64,000 nucleotides of DNA from Arctopsyche grandis (Eukaryota; Arthropoda; Insecta; Trichoptera; Hydropsychidae). Below the pieces are notes generated by a model that made no database searches, was not told the origin of the DNA, and worked only from the letters and a program-made list of their open reading frames with translations. The stretch spans positions 24,327,001 to 24,391,000 of the forward strand of contig NC_135362.1 in NCBI RefSeq assembly GCF_051622035.1, given 5' to 3'. The stretch's first letter is position 1. Each line of letters starts with the position of its first letter. Of the stretch, positions 47,901 to 57,645 are shown piece after piece. A program made the translations under genes and the position numbers.

Positions 47901-50400
47901 TGTTGAAAAGAAAGCGAGAAAGCTTGCAATTAATTTTATTAAAAAATAGTAACTACATACATATGTACATACATATACATATACATATGATTTAAAAAAT
48001 AATTTCTCCAAATGTTTGAATAACGGTTTCAATATATATTTCAAAAAGTACAGTCAACATAAAAATTAAAGATTAATAAATATTGTGGATAAAAAAATAT
48101 TTGCATGAAATACATATGTACATATGTAAGTGATAAAAAGCCACCGCGATGAAATGGGTATGCGATAAAATGCCCGAACACATCTTCAACATTTAGATAT
48201 ATGTACATATATAAAATGAAAAATACGCATTTAAAACTAATTGCAAAATTTATTTGAAAAACAATTTTTACAATTCATTAAAATTGATATATCGTCAATT
48301 TGAAAAGTAATGTATAAATTTTACTAGAAAAATATGTTATGATATTTATACGAAATTTTCATATAAATTTTAATTTAATGTAGCATTTTTCTTTGTCAAT
48401 AATAAATACAAACGGAACGATCTGTTTAAAATAGTTTTTGTATTACTGGCCCTGGAAATTGACGTTCACTCTTCATTGTAAGCATTTTTATTCCACGTCA
48501 CGAGACCGTTCGAACAAACAGTGAAATTATACGTTTATATTTCGGAAATTTAAAAGCGTTCTCGAACAATGGAATCGTTGATTTTGAAAGTGACATTTTC
48601 AATTCGGCATGACAGTTTTAAAATCTAAACAAAGGGAACATCGTGTATTATATTAATTAATGTACTTATGTATATAGAATACATTTGTAGAAAATATTCT
48701 CAATGATTAAATGGCGTTCAACGTTTATCTATTGATTACACTGATTTTTTTTTTGATTGAAAAAAGTTCACGTTGAATTTTGCAATCAATACGTCAAAAG
48801 TGTCGAAAAAATCATTTAAGATTTCCGTGATTTTCCGTTACATATTTCGCTTTGCACGGAATTGACAAGATGTCAAATTATACGAAATTGTATTTGACAG
48901 TTAGCCGGGTGAACTAATTGTGTATATATATTTTTTTTTCAACAACATTATTTAGTCTTGAATAATTGCTTGCTTTCGGAAAGAAAAGAAAAAAAAACGG
49001 CAAAGTAAGCAAGAAACAAATTATGCAAATGTGATATATAATAATAGACATTTCATCTCATCATAACACTGTAATATCCTATTCACGGCGAAATGAATAT
49101 TACATAAAATTTTATATTATATGTAACAAACGCTTAAGTTTAAGTGAGTATTTTCATTAAATCCTGCCATATATTATGTTGAACTTAAAAATCATTTATT
49201 TATCTTCTTTTTTTTCATATTATATTAAAATTCGAAAATACAATTATTAATTTGTGTCAATATCGTCAATGAAATGTAATAATGAGCACGAATGTATTAA
49301 TTCAAAAAATACTCACTATATTTAAGCGTACAATTATTCATAAAATAAATTGAATAACCTTATTTTTAATTTCAGTTTCAGTATACAAATGGAGGATACT
49401 CTAAAGGTTTTCAACAAAAGGTTAATCAAAAATTATTGTAGTTAATAAATTGAGCCAAACTAATTTAAAAATAATTAAATCTAGCACGAATTAAAATCAT
49501 TCAATAAATATAATTCTAAAATTGAACCATTTTTTGTTCATATTTTTAAATCGTAATATAATTACCTATGATATAATAAATTTTATCAAGGCTGCAGAGT
49601 CCAACTTTAGCATTTTCATTTTCATGACATTTTCTAACAATCCGACTCCGACATTTTCTAACAATCTGACTCCGACTCCGATTCCACAGCCTTGAATTTT
49701 ATTTTTGCCAAATTTACAACGTATTTATTGCTTATTTGAAAACAAACCTTTTGTGTGCGAATAGATTTTTAATAGAAACAAAAGATAATTAATATTTTAT
49801 TTTATTCTATTATTCCAAGCCTTAAATTTATACGGAACAAAAAAGAATAAATTTAAATTGTGTGTCATTAATTGATGATCATTGATGAAGATTTTTGCCA
49901 TATCTTTGATTAAAATGTGCTATCTTAATATCAAAACACTCTTTGAAATGAATCATTGTGTTCACATAAACAGATTAAAAATATATTCGAACGTTTTTTA
50001 AAATCTCGAAGTATTTTAAGTTTTAAGTTTTTTTTTATTTAATTTAAAATATGATCATAGCATCTCAGGTTAACATTTTAGCAAATTTCCAAATTAAATA
50101 CAATATTCCATATATAGAATACGGCAGAAACCACACAAACATGATAATATAATATAATACTAGGCAAAGGGATTCCGGGGGTGCGTTTTGCTTTGATACA
50201 ATTTATTCCTTTCGCATCGATGAACAACAAGAGACGACAGAATGCCGTCTATAAATTAGCGCAACCGCTCACAGTGACAATTCTACATACATATGTATAA
50301 CATAATATCATACTACTATTTACTCACCATTAGAGATCAGATAACAAATCAACAGGAACGCGTTGAAGATGCGAATTTTACCGAAAGTTGCGCGCAACAT
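44954..50400 (-). CDS. Nicotinic acetylcholine receptor subunit, first two exons
   Basis: Exon 1 coding part is 50400-50328 (73 nt) and reads MLRATFGKIRIFNAFLLICY plus LISN: a basic n-region and hydrophobic core typical of a signal peptide. It ends at a GTGAGT donor. Exon 2 is 45099-44954 (146 nt), preceded by ATTACAG and followed by GTAAGT. The split Val codon joins them (phase 1), and exon 2 ends in phase 0. Exon 2 reads DIQEYLLSRKLMETYDAGVR, PVEDYSRPLPVTFGVSLHHI and IDV, matching the start of the ligand-binding domain of nicotinic receptor subunits (Y-N/D-x-x-x-RPV, S-x-P-L-x-V-x-FG-x-SL-x-x-IIDV). The IIDV exon end is a classic junction in this family. The product would be a pentameric cation channel subunit in the neuronal membrane. 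Later exons should lie at lower coordinates but were not found, so the gene probably has very long introns or leaves the window. The subunit type is not resolved; another Cys-loop receptor is the main alternative. Confidence 0.82.
45185..45640 (+). repeat. E/F mosaic repeat, long F copy
   Basis: Includes a GT microsatellite at 45338-45355, the TTAGTCCTATCAAACTGAAA block, TTAAGTTGACCGGAAATGGT, and a 3' CCTAAGCCGAAAGTAGTACT block. It lies in the large receptor intron, within 90 bases of the exon 2 acceptor. Confidence 0.75.
45645..45825 (-). repeat. E/F mosaic repeat, E segment inverted against F
   Basis: Reverse E sequence (TTTGTATCGAAAATGCTCTC, ATATTCCTTAAATACG, GGCCACATCCGAA) follows the forward F copy directly. 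This gives an F-plus/E-minus junction not seen elsewhere in the window. Confidence 0.65.
46255..46445 (-). mobile_element. tRNA-derived SINE, head plus core
   Basis: Minus strand: head with AGTTCAGTGGTTAGCTTATA (A-box like) and GGGTTGAGCCCC (B-box like), then core GAAACGGTTCCAAGC. The 3' region is missing. Confidence 0.72.
46746..46991. repeat. 118-bp tandem duplication
   Basis: The unit starting TCAATTTTGCGGGCCCAAAT occurs at 46746 and 46864, with a few substitutions and a short insertion near 46920 in the second copy. A third AAATCAAT start at 46984 is not extended. Fairly recent, given the similarity. Confidence 0.9.
47040..47335 (-). repeat. E/F mosaic repeat, F copy
   Basis: Reverse F: ACCATTTCCGGTCTACTTAA, AATTTCAGTAACCGATACTA, TAGGACTAACGGTGTTC, TTTTCGCATGATCACAAAAC. 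Confidence 0.75.
47355..47592 (+). mobile_element. tRNA-derived SINE
   Basis: Head CTCGGTGGTTGCGTTTATGC (A-box like), CAAATCTTGGG (decayed B box). Core with CTTGGATATTTGTCAATCG, TTTGCCAATTTATCTGATTT, GAAACGGTTCCTCATC. Short AAAATAAAAAATAAAT tail. Confidence 0.75.
47593..49578. other. AT-rich receptor intron sequence
   Basis: No exon or recognised repeat. Short palindromic ATACATATGTACATAC runs only. Confidence 0.45.
49579..49702. mobile_element. Short hAT-type MITE with 8-bp target duplication
   Basis: The element is 49587-49694 (108 bases). The left end is CAAGGCTGCAGAGTCC and the right end, inverted, is CAAGGCTGTGGAATCGGAGT. Direct repeats AATTTTAT flank it at 49579-49586 and 49695-49702. 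The interior is made of short GACTCCGAC/TTTTCTAACAATC units. It lies in the receptor intron. Confidence 0.85.
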
Positions 50401-50800
50401 CAGAAAAAAATCGGAAAATATTTTGAATGGTTTTATTTTTTATTTATTTAAATTTTGATTTTATATATTTATTCAGTCGATCACTTTAGGGCTTATGAGG
50501 TTGTCTTGTATATAATAATAGACTGTGTTAATTAATTCAACGGGAGCGGGCACGTCGCGCTGCTTCGAGCTCTTGAAGGGATTTGAGTGGGAAACGGGGG
50601 AAGAGAGAGTTTGACGATTCTCTCTCGGTTATCTGACACACAGACGCACCAACTTCGGCCAGTCTGTGGGTGGGGGTTGGGGGGAGGGTTGGGAAGAGGG
50701 AAAACTTCTGGGAAAGCACCCCAACCGGTGAAAATTCACGCGGAAAATATGGAAAATCGTCGTCGGCGCTGATAGTTCACTCGAGTTTTGTAGGGTCGTT
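50401..50800 (-). promoter_or_regulatory. Probable 5' UTR/promoter region of the receptor gene
   Basis: Upstream of the receptor start codon on the minus strand, 50540-50780 is markedly GC-rich (GGGTGGGGGTTGGGGGGAGG on the plus strand) compared with the flanks and is not a repeat of this window. Location and composition suggest a promoter or untranslated exon. No core element can be assigned with confidence. Confidence 0.35.
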
Positions 50801-51539
50801 TTAATGTGTAGGAGATTATACAGGTCTTTATTCGATTCTTAGGTAAATATTTTTTTGTGGAATATCTTAGGAAGGCTATTTGTGGTCGTTTTCCGTTGAC
50901 GGCCGTTAGAAAAAGGATGTTGTTTTGATTTTTAAATGCTTTTTATTGTTACGAAATTATGTTCACAATACATCTTATATCTATTTTAATAGCTACTGAT
51001 CTACTGATCATTTTCTATTTTACAATTTTAATTTAATCATAGTATTATATTATTCTAATGTTAATATACAGCATAATAGGAAAAAGAGCTCAAAAACCTA
51101 TTTACAATTCTTTAGAAAAAGGATGTGAATCTGGAATATGTGATGATTTGCTGGTGACAATTACTCCGATATCTTCTATTTTCACAAAGAAACGAATGAA
51201 AGACGTATAATTTTCAATAAGGTTCTACCAAATTGGTACAAACTTTGTGGTATTCTATCATAGACCGTAGATGGTTTTTGAAAGGGGTTTCAAAAACCGT
51301 CAAACGAAGATTGAGATCAAGAGACTTTTATACAGATATTGAAATAATCAAAAATACATATTTCATTTAGAGGGTTTTCCCACTTTAGTTGGCAATAATA
51401 AAAACTTCATATACTATATTATATCCCATGTTATAAAAATTGATTTCATTACAATATGCTTAATGGCACGTGTCTTAATTTAGCAGTTTTGAATAACTCT
51501 AGTGTTACTTGCGATAGAAATATTTATTTTTATTATTTT
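50801..51539. other. AT-rich spacer, nothing recognised
   Basis: No gene or clear repeat found. Confidence 0.4.
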
Positions 51540-51955
51540 ATTTTTATTTTATATAGATATATACCAGGAAGGCCTAACAGGTAAACGCAATGCGCCTTCC
51601 CAGACAATTAATTACAAACATTGCAGCATTTTTATTACATAAATCGCTGTATTTCGAGAGGCTCAATTAATCCATAAAGATATCTATGGATTTAGACTTG
51701 TACATACATTTTTACATAAATCAAATTCAGATATTTGTGACATTGCGGGTAGGATTGTTTTTGCCAATTTGCAGGAGGAACCGTTTCAACAATGATATCA
51801 GATAAATTGGCAATCTCTGAAAGGAAACGATTGACTCGGAGTCACAAACATCCAAGTCTCACCAGCAATAATAAAGATTAGCACGGGATCGAACCCGTGA
51901 ACTGTCGATGCTAAACATATACGCAACCACCAAGTCATACTGCTGGCTAAAATAA
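51540..51955 (-). mobile_element. tRNA-derived SINE, full length
   Basis: Minus strand: GCCAGCAGTATGACTTGGTG, A box in TGGTGGTTGCGTATATG, B box GGTTCGATCCCGTG, then core (CTTGGATGTTTGTGACTCCG, TTTCAGAGATTGCCAATTTA, GAAACGGTTCCTCC) and the 3' hairpin GGAAGGCGCATTGCG ... CCTGTTAGGCCTTCC at 51602-51567, then an A/T tail. It is the clearest full-length copy, with intact internal promoter boxes. Confidence 0.88.
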
Positions 51956-54696
51956 ATATGTACATACATATACTATTATTGTTAGGGAATGTTTTCGTTA
52001 CATATTTTATCATTCAAACGATAAATTGTATATTCGAAAGACGTGCTTATTTGACAAATTGTCTATTCGATTAAAAATGAATACAATTTATTTTTTATAC
52101 TGTGTTTTTGCAAGGCTTATTTAATTGGACAATACTTCACTCGGTGAAGTGTTTGTTCGACTTCGCTCAAAATATGGATCTCTTCTCCCAGCTGAAGTAC
52201 ATATTATTTGAATTAAATTATTTTCTAATACTTTGAACGTTCATTTATGACTTTAATTAAATATGAATAATTTTCTTTTAAATATTATTACTATTTTTAA
52301 ATATCTGATAATGCACTGTTAATAATTTTAGAGTGATTCTTATACTTCTTCTTCATCACTACAAGAAATATATATATAAAAATAGATTTTCAACAAGCGA
52401 TTTAAGCATATCGGAAAATTTAAAAAAAAAATCGGAAAAATGCAGATCAGTTTATATGTAGTAGTTTCATAAATAAATTCTGCTTCCCACTAATTCATCA
52501 ACTTAAATCAAATTTTGTGCGAAATGCTAACATTATGAGTCCCTAGTGAAAAATATACCCTTTTTATAGCCACATTAATTAAAGCACTAAAATTTCAACT
52601 GTATTGTATTATTCACGCATTCAACACTACACAAAACTAGCAACTGGGAAAATTCAGTGTGTAAAACGTTTTGCATATGATTAAAAAGTCGCGGCTCAAA
52701 CTTTGGCCACAGTTGAAAAAAAAAACCAGTTTTATCTTTCTACAACTGGTGGCGAGATTCAGGCCGTTATAAAATCTGAAACTATTTACTATCTTCCATT
52801 AAAATTTGCCGATTTAATACTCTTTAATACAATATTTGAGAGTGCTCTATACAAAATTGACTTGCCTTCATCACTTTTCACATGAACATTCACCTAAAAT
52901 AAATAATACAGATTTTCATGGATTTATTTGCTTTAGTTTGGATATAAAATATTGGTACGTGGCCGTAAAACGGATTCTAGATTGAAGACGCATTGATTAG
53001 TATATGTAGTTTGATGTTTACATCTCGGACAGCCAACTTCAAATGACCAAACGGAGCAATCTAGCGGATTTCTATAGAAAGAGCTATTGGTCGATTAGTC
53101 GCGAGTCCTCATTGGCTTTTGAACGCTGCTCATTCATAGGCCGTTGAGTCCCGATCGCTGATTGGATGATGAGTGCCACAAGCACTGACCATCCAAGCTT
53201 CGCGTTACAATGTTATTGTATACCGGCGACATGTTTGCCAAGTAGAATTTTGTGGGGTATTAAATCAGAACACGGAGTGCGCTTTTTCGGTCAATAAGAA
53301 GTTTCAGCAACCAACAAATGCGCTTATAAATAATTTCAATTTCTAGCTGGGTTATTTGAAAAGTTCTCAAAGTGTCGTTACGTTCTGTGGTCGTTGCTTA
53401 TGTCGAGTGTCATCTCTCTCGCCTCCAGCATACATATCTCTCTTTCGCATGATACGCAAGCGGATACATACTTTCATATTTACGCTCGAAAGTATTTCGA
53501 GTGGTCTTCAATTCGTACATTTTATAGTGCTTTTTCTTGTAACCATAAATGTAACTATTTGTCAATAGAAACACATAAAATATACATGTATTTACATTGC
53601 ACTGATCGCATTTATGCGATACAGTGCTATCGATATCTTTTAGTATGTCTATGTAAACGGAACACTACAGTCATTGACCATGCGATAGTTGTTGGCCACT
53701 TGAATTAAAATAATACCAATTGAAAGTATGATAATATTAATTAAATTATTCGATCATATCACATGTTTCTTATTGTTTATATGTATACAAACTTAAAAAT
53801 TCAAATGGTCAACGACCTTGGCACGGTCAAAGACTGCAGTTTTCTCTACTTCAGATGTAGAAAATAAAAATTTAAATTCAATATGCCATAATGTTGCTTG
53901 ATCGAATCATTTGACATGGTTTTGCTTATTGGATCCATCTCTCATGAGTGATATTTTTTCTTAAAAAAGTATTTTTGGTAAAAGTAAAATAACTTATGGA
54001 AATTCATGCGAATAATTCAAATTTAATTTTAAAAAATTGAAAGTTTTGTTTGCTTGAAATTTAAATATTATATTAACGTGGGATTACACAAATATTTAAA
54101 TGTTAATTGAAATCAGGAAAGCGCGATGGAAACTGGAAAATTTAAGCTTATTCAAATTTTCGTGACTGATTTTTCACTTGTGATTTACGAAAAATTCAAT
54201 GCTCAACTTATTTTAACTTAAATTCGCAAAATGTATCCGACTTAATCTTTGACATTATTTTACAAACATATATGCACCCCTTTTGCATCGCCTTAGACCA
54301 ATTTCCATTTTTCACATTGTGACCAACAAAAAAATCTTCGAAAAAACTTACGTAGAAAAATTACTCCTGCGCCCGTGAAACGACTAATTTCGTTACCTAT
54401 TTATGTACTATTTTTCAACGAAGATTTGATACATTTATATTATTTCTAGCTCCGCTCTCGTTTTGCTATAATAAGTAATACCAGAATTGATGACTTTACA
54501 ACTCTCCAAAATATTTAATAACTTTTTGATCAATACACTAATTTCAATGATATTACATGCCTTAAACATCGAACATGTAGAGACATATTTGTCTAGGTAC
54601 AGAAGTTGAAATTTTTAAAATCAGGTCCATTTCCCGTTTCCGCCTCCCAAAGTAAGACTCTTTTGACTGCATTTTTCATAGCATCACTTTAATTTT
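51956..54696. other. Mostly unassigned, with an ATTGG cluster
   Basis: At 53082-53170 three ATTGG motifs (inverted CCAAT boxes) lie within 90 bases of relatively GC-rich DNA. They are followed at 53340-53460 by a pyrimidine-rich stretch. A promoter of an unrecognised gene is possible; no coding exon was found. The rest is AT-rich. Confidence 0.3.
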
Positions 54697-55125
54697 TATT
54701 TTTTATTCAATCAATCATGCACATTCATCTCACATATTGCTCCAATGCGACGAGTTTACTATAAAAATCAAGACATGTAAATTACAAATAAATAATTATT
54801 GTATATTTTTACATTAAATATGACAGCTGTGATCAAACATTGTTCGGAAACATTTTACAATACAAATATGATCAACATTAACAGCATTTATACAAACCAG
54901 CAAAAAATCGAAATGCTGAATAACTCAAATATTTGCGATAGAGATGGACAGGGATGCCAATTTTGCTGGAACCGTTTCAATAAAAATCATAAAAATTGGC
55001 ATACTCTGATAGGGAACGATCGACCTGGAGTCCCCACCAAGGTCTGTCCAGCAGCAATCAGTGGGACTCGAACCCATGACCACTAAATTTGATAGCATTA
55101 TATGCTAACCACTAGTCCATTTTGA
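54697..55125 (-). mobile_element. tRNA-derived SINE
   Basis: Minus strand: head TAGTGGTTAGCATATAATGC and B box GGTTCGAGTCCC, core GAAACGGTTCCAGC, 3' region CGTCGCATTGGAGCAATATG and an AATAAAAAATAAAAA tail. The open frame 54799-55086 on the opposite strand is an artefact. Confidence 0.8.
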
Positions 55126-55593
55126 TTTTTAGTTTCAATGTCTATACAAATATTCTCTTTGGGCTGCTTAAATGAAATGATGCATATACCCACTATTTCA
55201 TTTATCCCCACAGGAGCAAACCAGAAGCTGAAAGGTCAATCAAACGAGGAAATCAATAAACATAGGAATTTCTTAAGATTATTCAGCCATCAAAATTTCA
55301 ATCTCATAAGGCGATGGGGATGACAACGATGACAATAGGGGCAGCGGCAGTTTGTTATACATTGAAAATAAGCGCGCGTTTGGGGCTCCTAAATCTTAGA
55401 AGCCCCGAAATGAGCTTTTTCTACCAAAATTTACAACTTACAAATTATTATCAATGTCCAGAATATGTTCGCAAGCCAAAAATAAATGATACTTATATCT
55501 ATATTACATAATATTTTAAAATAGTACCTCTTTTATTCCAAGAACTGTTCGCGCGATAGAAACTATCGCACAAAAATATTACGGTGCACGCAC

Positions 55594-55781
55594 TTGCGAC
55601 TAAACAGTCGCAAGTTTATCAGTTTCAAAATGGATTTTACAGTAACGCGTTGTTTTGTGGCTCTCTTGTTGCGCTTAAAGGCAAAAGAAAAGCGTAAACA
55701 ACAATTTTGGGTACATCCCCTTATTAGTCAGAGGCTTCTAAAAGGACAATTTCATAAAATCCATCTCAATTTGATGGATGC
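55594..55781 (+). pseudogene. Harbinger-type transposase N-terminal remnant
   Basis: The frame from the ATG at 55630 reads MDFTVTRCFVALLLRLKAKE, then KRKQQFWVHPLISQRLLKGQ and FHKIHLNLM. The FWVHPL-x(3)-R-x(2)-KGQF block is typical of the N-terminus of PIF/Harbinger (HARBI1-like) transposases. The reading is cut off where the foldback arm begins at 55782, and the DDE catalytic part is absent. The upstream sequence (GCGATAGAAACTATCGC at 55552) is a short palindrome. Confidence 0.65.
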
Positions 55782-56124
55782 GGTGCATCCGCTCTAAAAT
55801 CCCCAGACAAATTGAACGACAGATTAACGGACGGCTGCTTTAAATGCAATTCTCATCTTCTCGAATGATAGATTGCACATCAGATGACGGGTAACCTTTC
55901 GATGTGCACAGATGCAATTATTAAAATTGAGTTGGATCTTTCAGGCGAGTTTCGAATCTTGCCTTATTATACTCGCCAGAAAGATCCAACTCAATTTTAA
56001 TAATTGCATCTGTGCACATCGAAAGGTTACCCGTCATTTGATGTGCAATCTATCATTCGAGAAAACGAGAATTACGTTTAAAGCTGCCATTCTGTTAATC
56101 TGGCGATTTTAGAGCGGATGCACC
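55782..56124. repeat. Long foldback (inverted repeat, about 155-170 bp arms)
   Basis: The left arm 55782-55950 (starting GGTGCATCCGCTCT) and the right arm 55971-56124 (ending AGAGCGGATGCACC) are close reverse complements around a 20-base spacer. A core of over 90 bases (GATAGATTGCACATC through GGCGAGT) is almost identical. The left arm has an extra block of about 16 bases near 55806. It would form a long hairpin RNA if transcribed. Confidence 0.93.
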
Positions 56125-56925
56125 AAACCCCAATTTGATAAGTCATCCCAAGAAATTTTTCAAATCAATGGTTCGAGACTCTTCATTAAGTACTGAAGTA
56201 CGACTAAGCTGCAGCAAATGCGCGCGGGTTCATATTTTGTGACAATCACGTTGCTTGTAGAGGCCAGTTGCATCTTTTTAGCAGCTACGATTTTTTGGTC
56301 ACATGTGCGTGTGGTCGTATTTAAAACTATATCACGTGACAAAAATCGCTAGTGCGTTTGGGGCTTTAGTCTTTCAAGTACATATAGTAAAAACATGGTT
56401 TTGTAAAACCCTAATAAAAAACCATATACTGAAAAGCACGGTAAAAGAGGTAATTGGATTATTACTCACATTGCGATCGCCCAAAAGACAATTTTTGCCA
56501 TGAAAATTGCAAATATGGAATATTTGGCACTCGAGGTCTCGTTAGTATGATAGTTATCGTTAGTATGATGCCAGATGTTCCGTTAGAGATATCTTAGTAA
56601 CGTAAAGTTGGGCGAGCCCTTTGTGGCCAATAATCACCGAACCGTAAAAAAACGATGATAGCATTTTTTTTACTCAAGTGGGGGCCTCAAATTTCAAATG
56701 CTTCTAGAGCCCCCATAGATGTAGAATAATCTAGATAGGCCCCCACGCTCTAAGACGCTCTACCTGGCTTTGGCATGCATACAAATAAAGTGCATGCCTT
56801 ACAAACAAAGCTAGCCGGAGCGTTTTTTGCGGCTTTTATTTTCACCACTTCCCCACTAGTTAAACCCGCCGCACCCCTCAGTTAGTTGTGACCAAATCTC
56901 CAACGAAATTTATATGTAATGGCAT
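56125..56925. other. Unassigned spacer
   Basis: GGGGCTTTAG at 56354 and GGGGCTCCTA at 55374 may be ends of the element that holds the foldback. At 56680-56750 there are TGGGGGCCTC and TAGGCCCCCAC blocks of inverse orientation. No gene is seen. Confidence 0.3.
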
Positions 56926-57138
56926 ATCTAGGTCAGTAGCGGCTCGTGAAAATTCATAGTGGTGGGTCTGCAGAGATAAATCAGGCTGTAGTAGCTCGTC
57001 AACCAAACCGGTGATCGAATGAAAACAAAAATAGCATTCATATGTACTATACGCCTATGTAAACGACAAAAATAGCATGCATTTCTACGGGGACTGCAGC
57101 CCTGCAGCCCATATAGACGAGCCGCCACTGATCTAGGT
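56926..57138. mobile_element. hAT-type MITE with 8-bp target duplication
   Basis: The element is 56934-57130 (197 bases). The left end is CAGTAGCGGCTCGT and the right end ACGAGCCGCCACTG, its inverse with one mismatch. Flanks ATCTAGGT are identical at 56926-56933 and 57131-57138. Such termini and duplications mark hAT elements. It lies about 0.5 kb upstream of Nup43. Confidence 0.93.
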
Positions 57139-57593
57139 TATTCTACATGTATAGGAGCCCCCCCATTTATTTGATCTGCATGTTGCATGATCTATGTGGA
57201 AACTGCATGTTGCCAATTGTAGGAAGATGAAGTATAAAGTGAGGAGTGGCGTAACACATGCAAGGGTCGTCTTTATACGCGTGTTGATTTATCGGGCGTG
57301 TCAAATTATTAAGGCGAGCGTGTTTCTGAATACGTTTGAGTTGTGATGATTCCCTACAGAAGCAATCCCTCCTGGATCCGTCCTTGGAGAAAATACTGAA
57401 GTCTTTAAATTTTAATATTAAAAACTAAAAATATTATTACAATAAATACGTTTTAGGATATTCTGCCTCACTACTGCTATTCTCGTAGTTCCACGTCTTT
57501 GTTGTTATATTTATTTGAGTATGAATTATATTTATACGTTGGCACTCGTGAGCCGAATGCCATGTGCAACTAATTATGATACAATTGGCGGCC

Positions 57594-57629
57594 ATGTCGT
57601 TTGACAGCTGCGGGCGCGAACCAAAGTGA
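57594..57629 (+). other. Short upstream ORF before Nup43
   Basis: ATGTCGTTTGACAGC... runs 11 codons to TGA at 57627-57629, ending 16 bases before the Nup43 start in another frame. Its start context (GCGGCCATGT) is at least as good as that of Nup43. Whether it is in the transcript is unknown. Confidence 0.4.
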
Positions 57630-57645
57630 CAGTTGTGGCCGCACG

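Noticed and set aside
54799..55086. 95-codon plus-strand protein ending in GTRTHDH
   Set aside because: It reads antisense through a minus-strand SINE; the GTRTHDH end is the reverse of the SINE B box.
57601..57645. N-terminal extension of Nup43 from 57601
   Set aside because: The extension would need a TTG start; the ATG at 57646 aligns with the known N-terminus.
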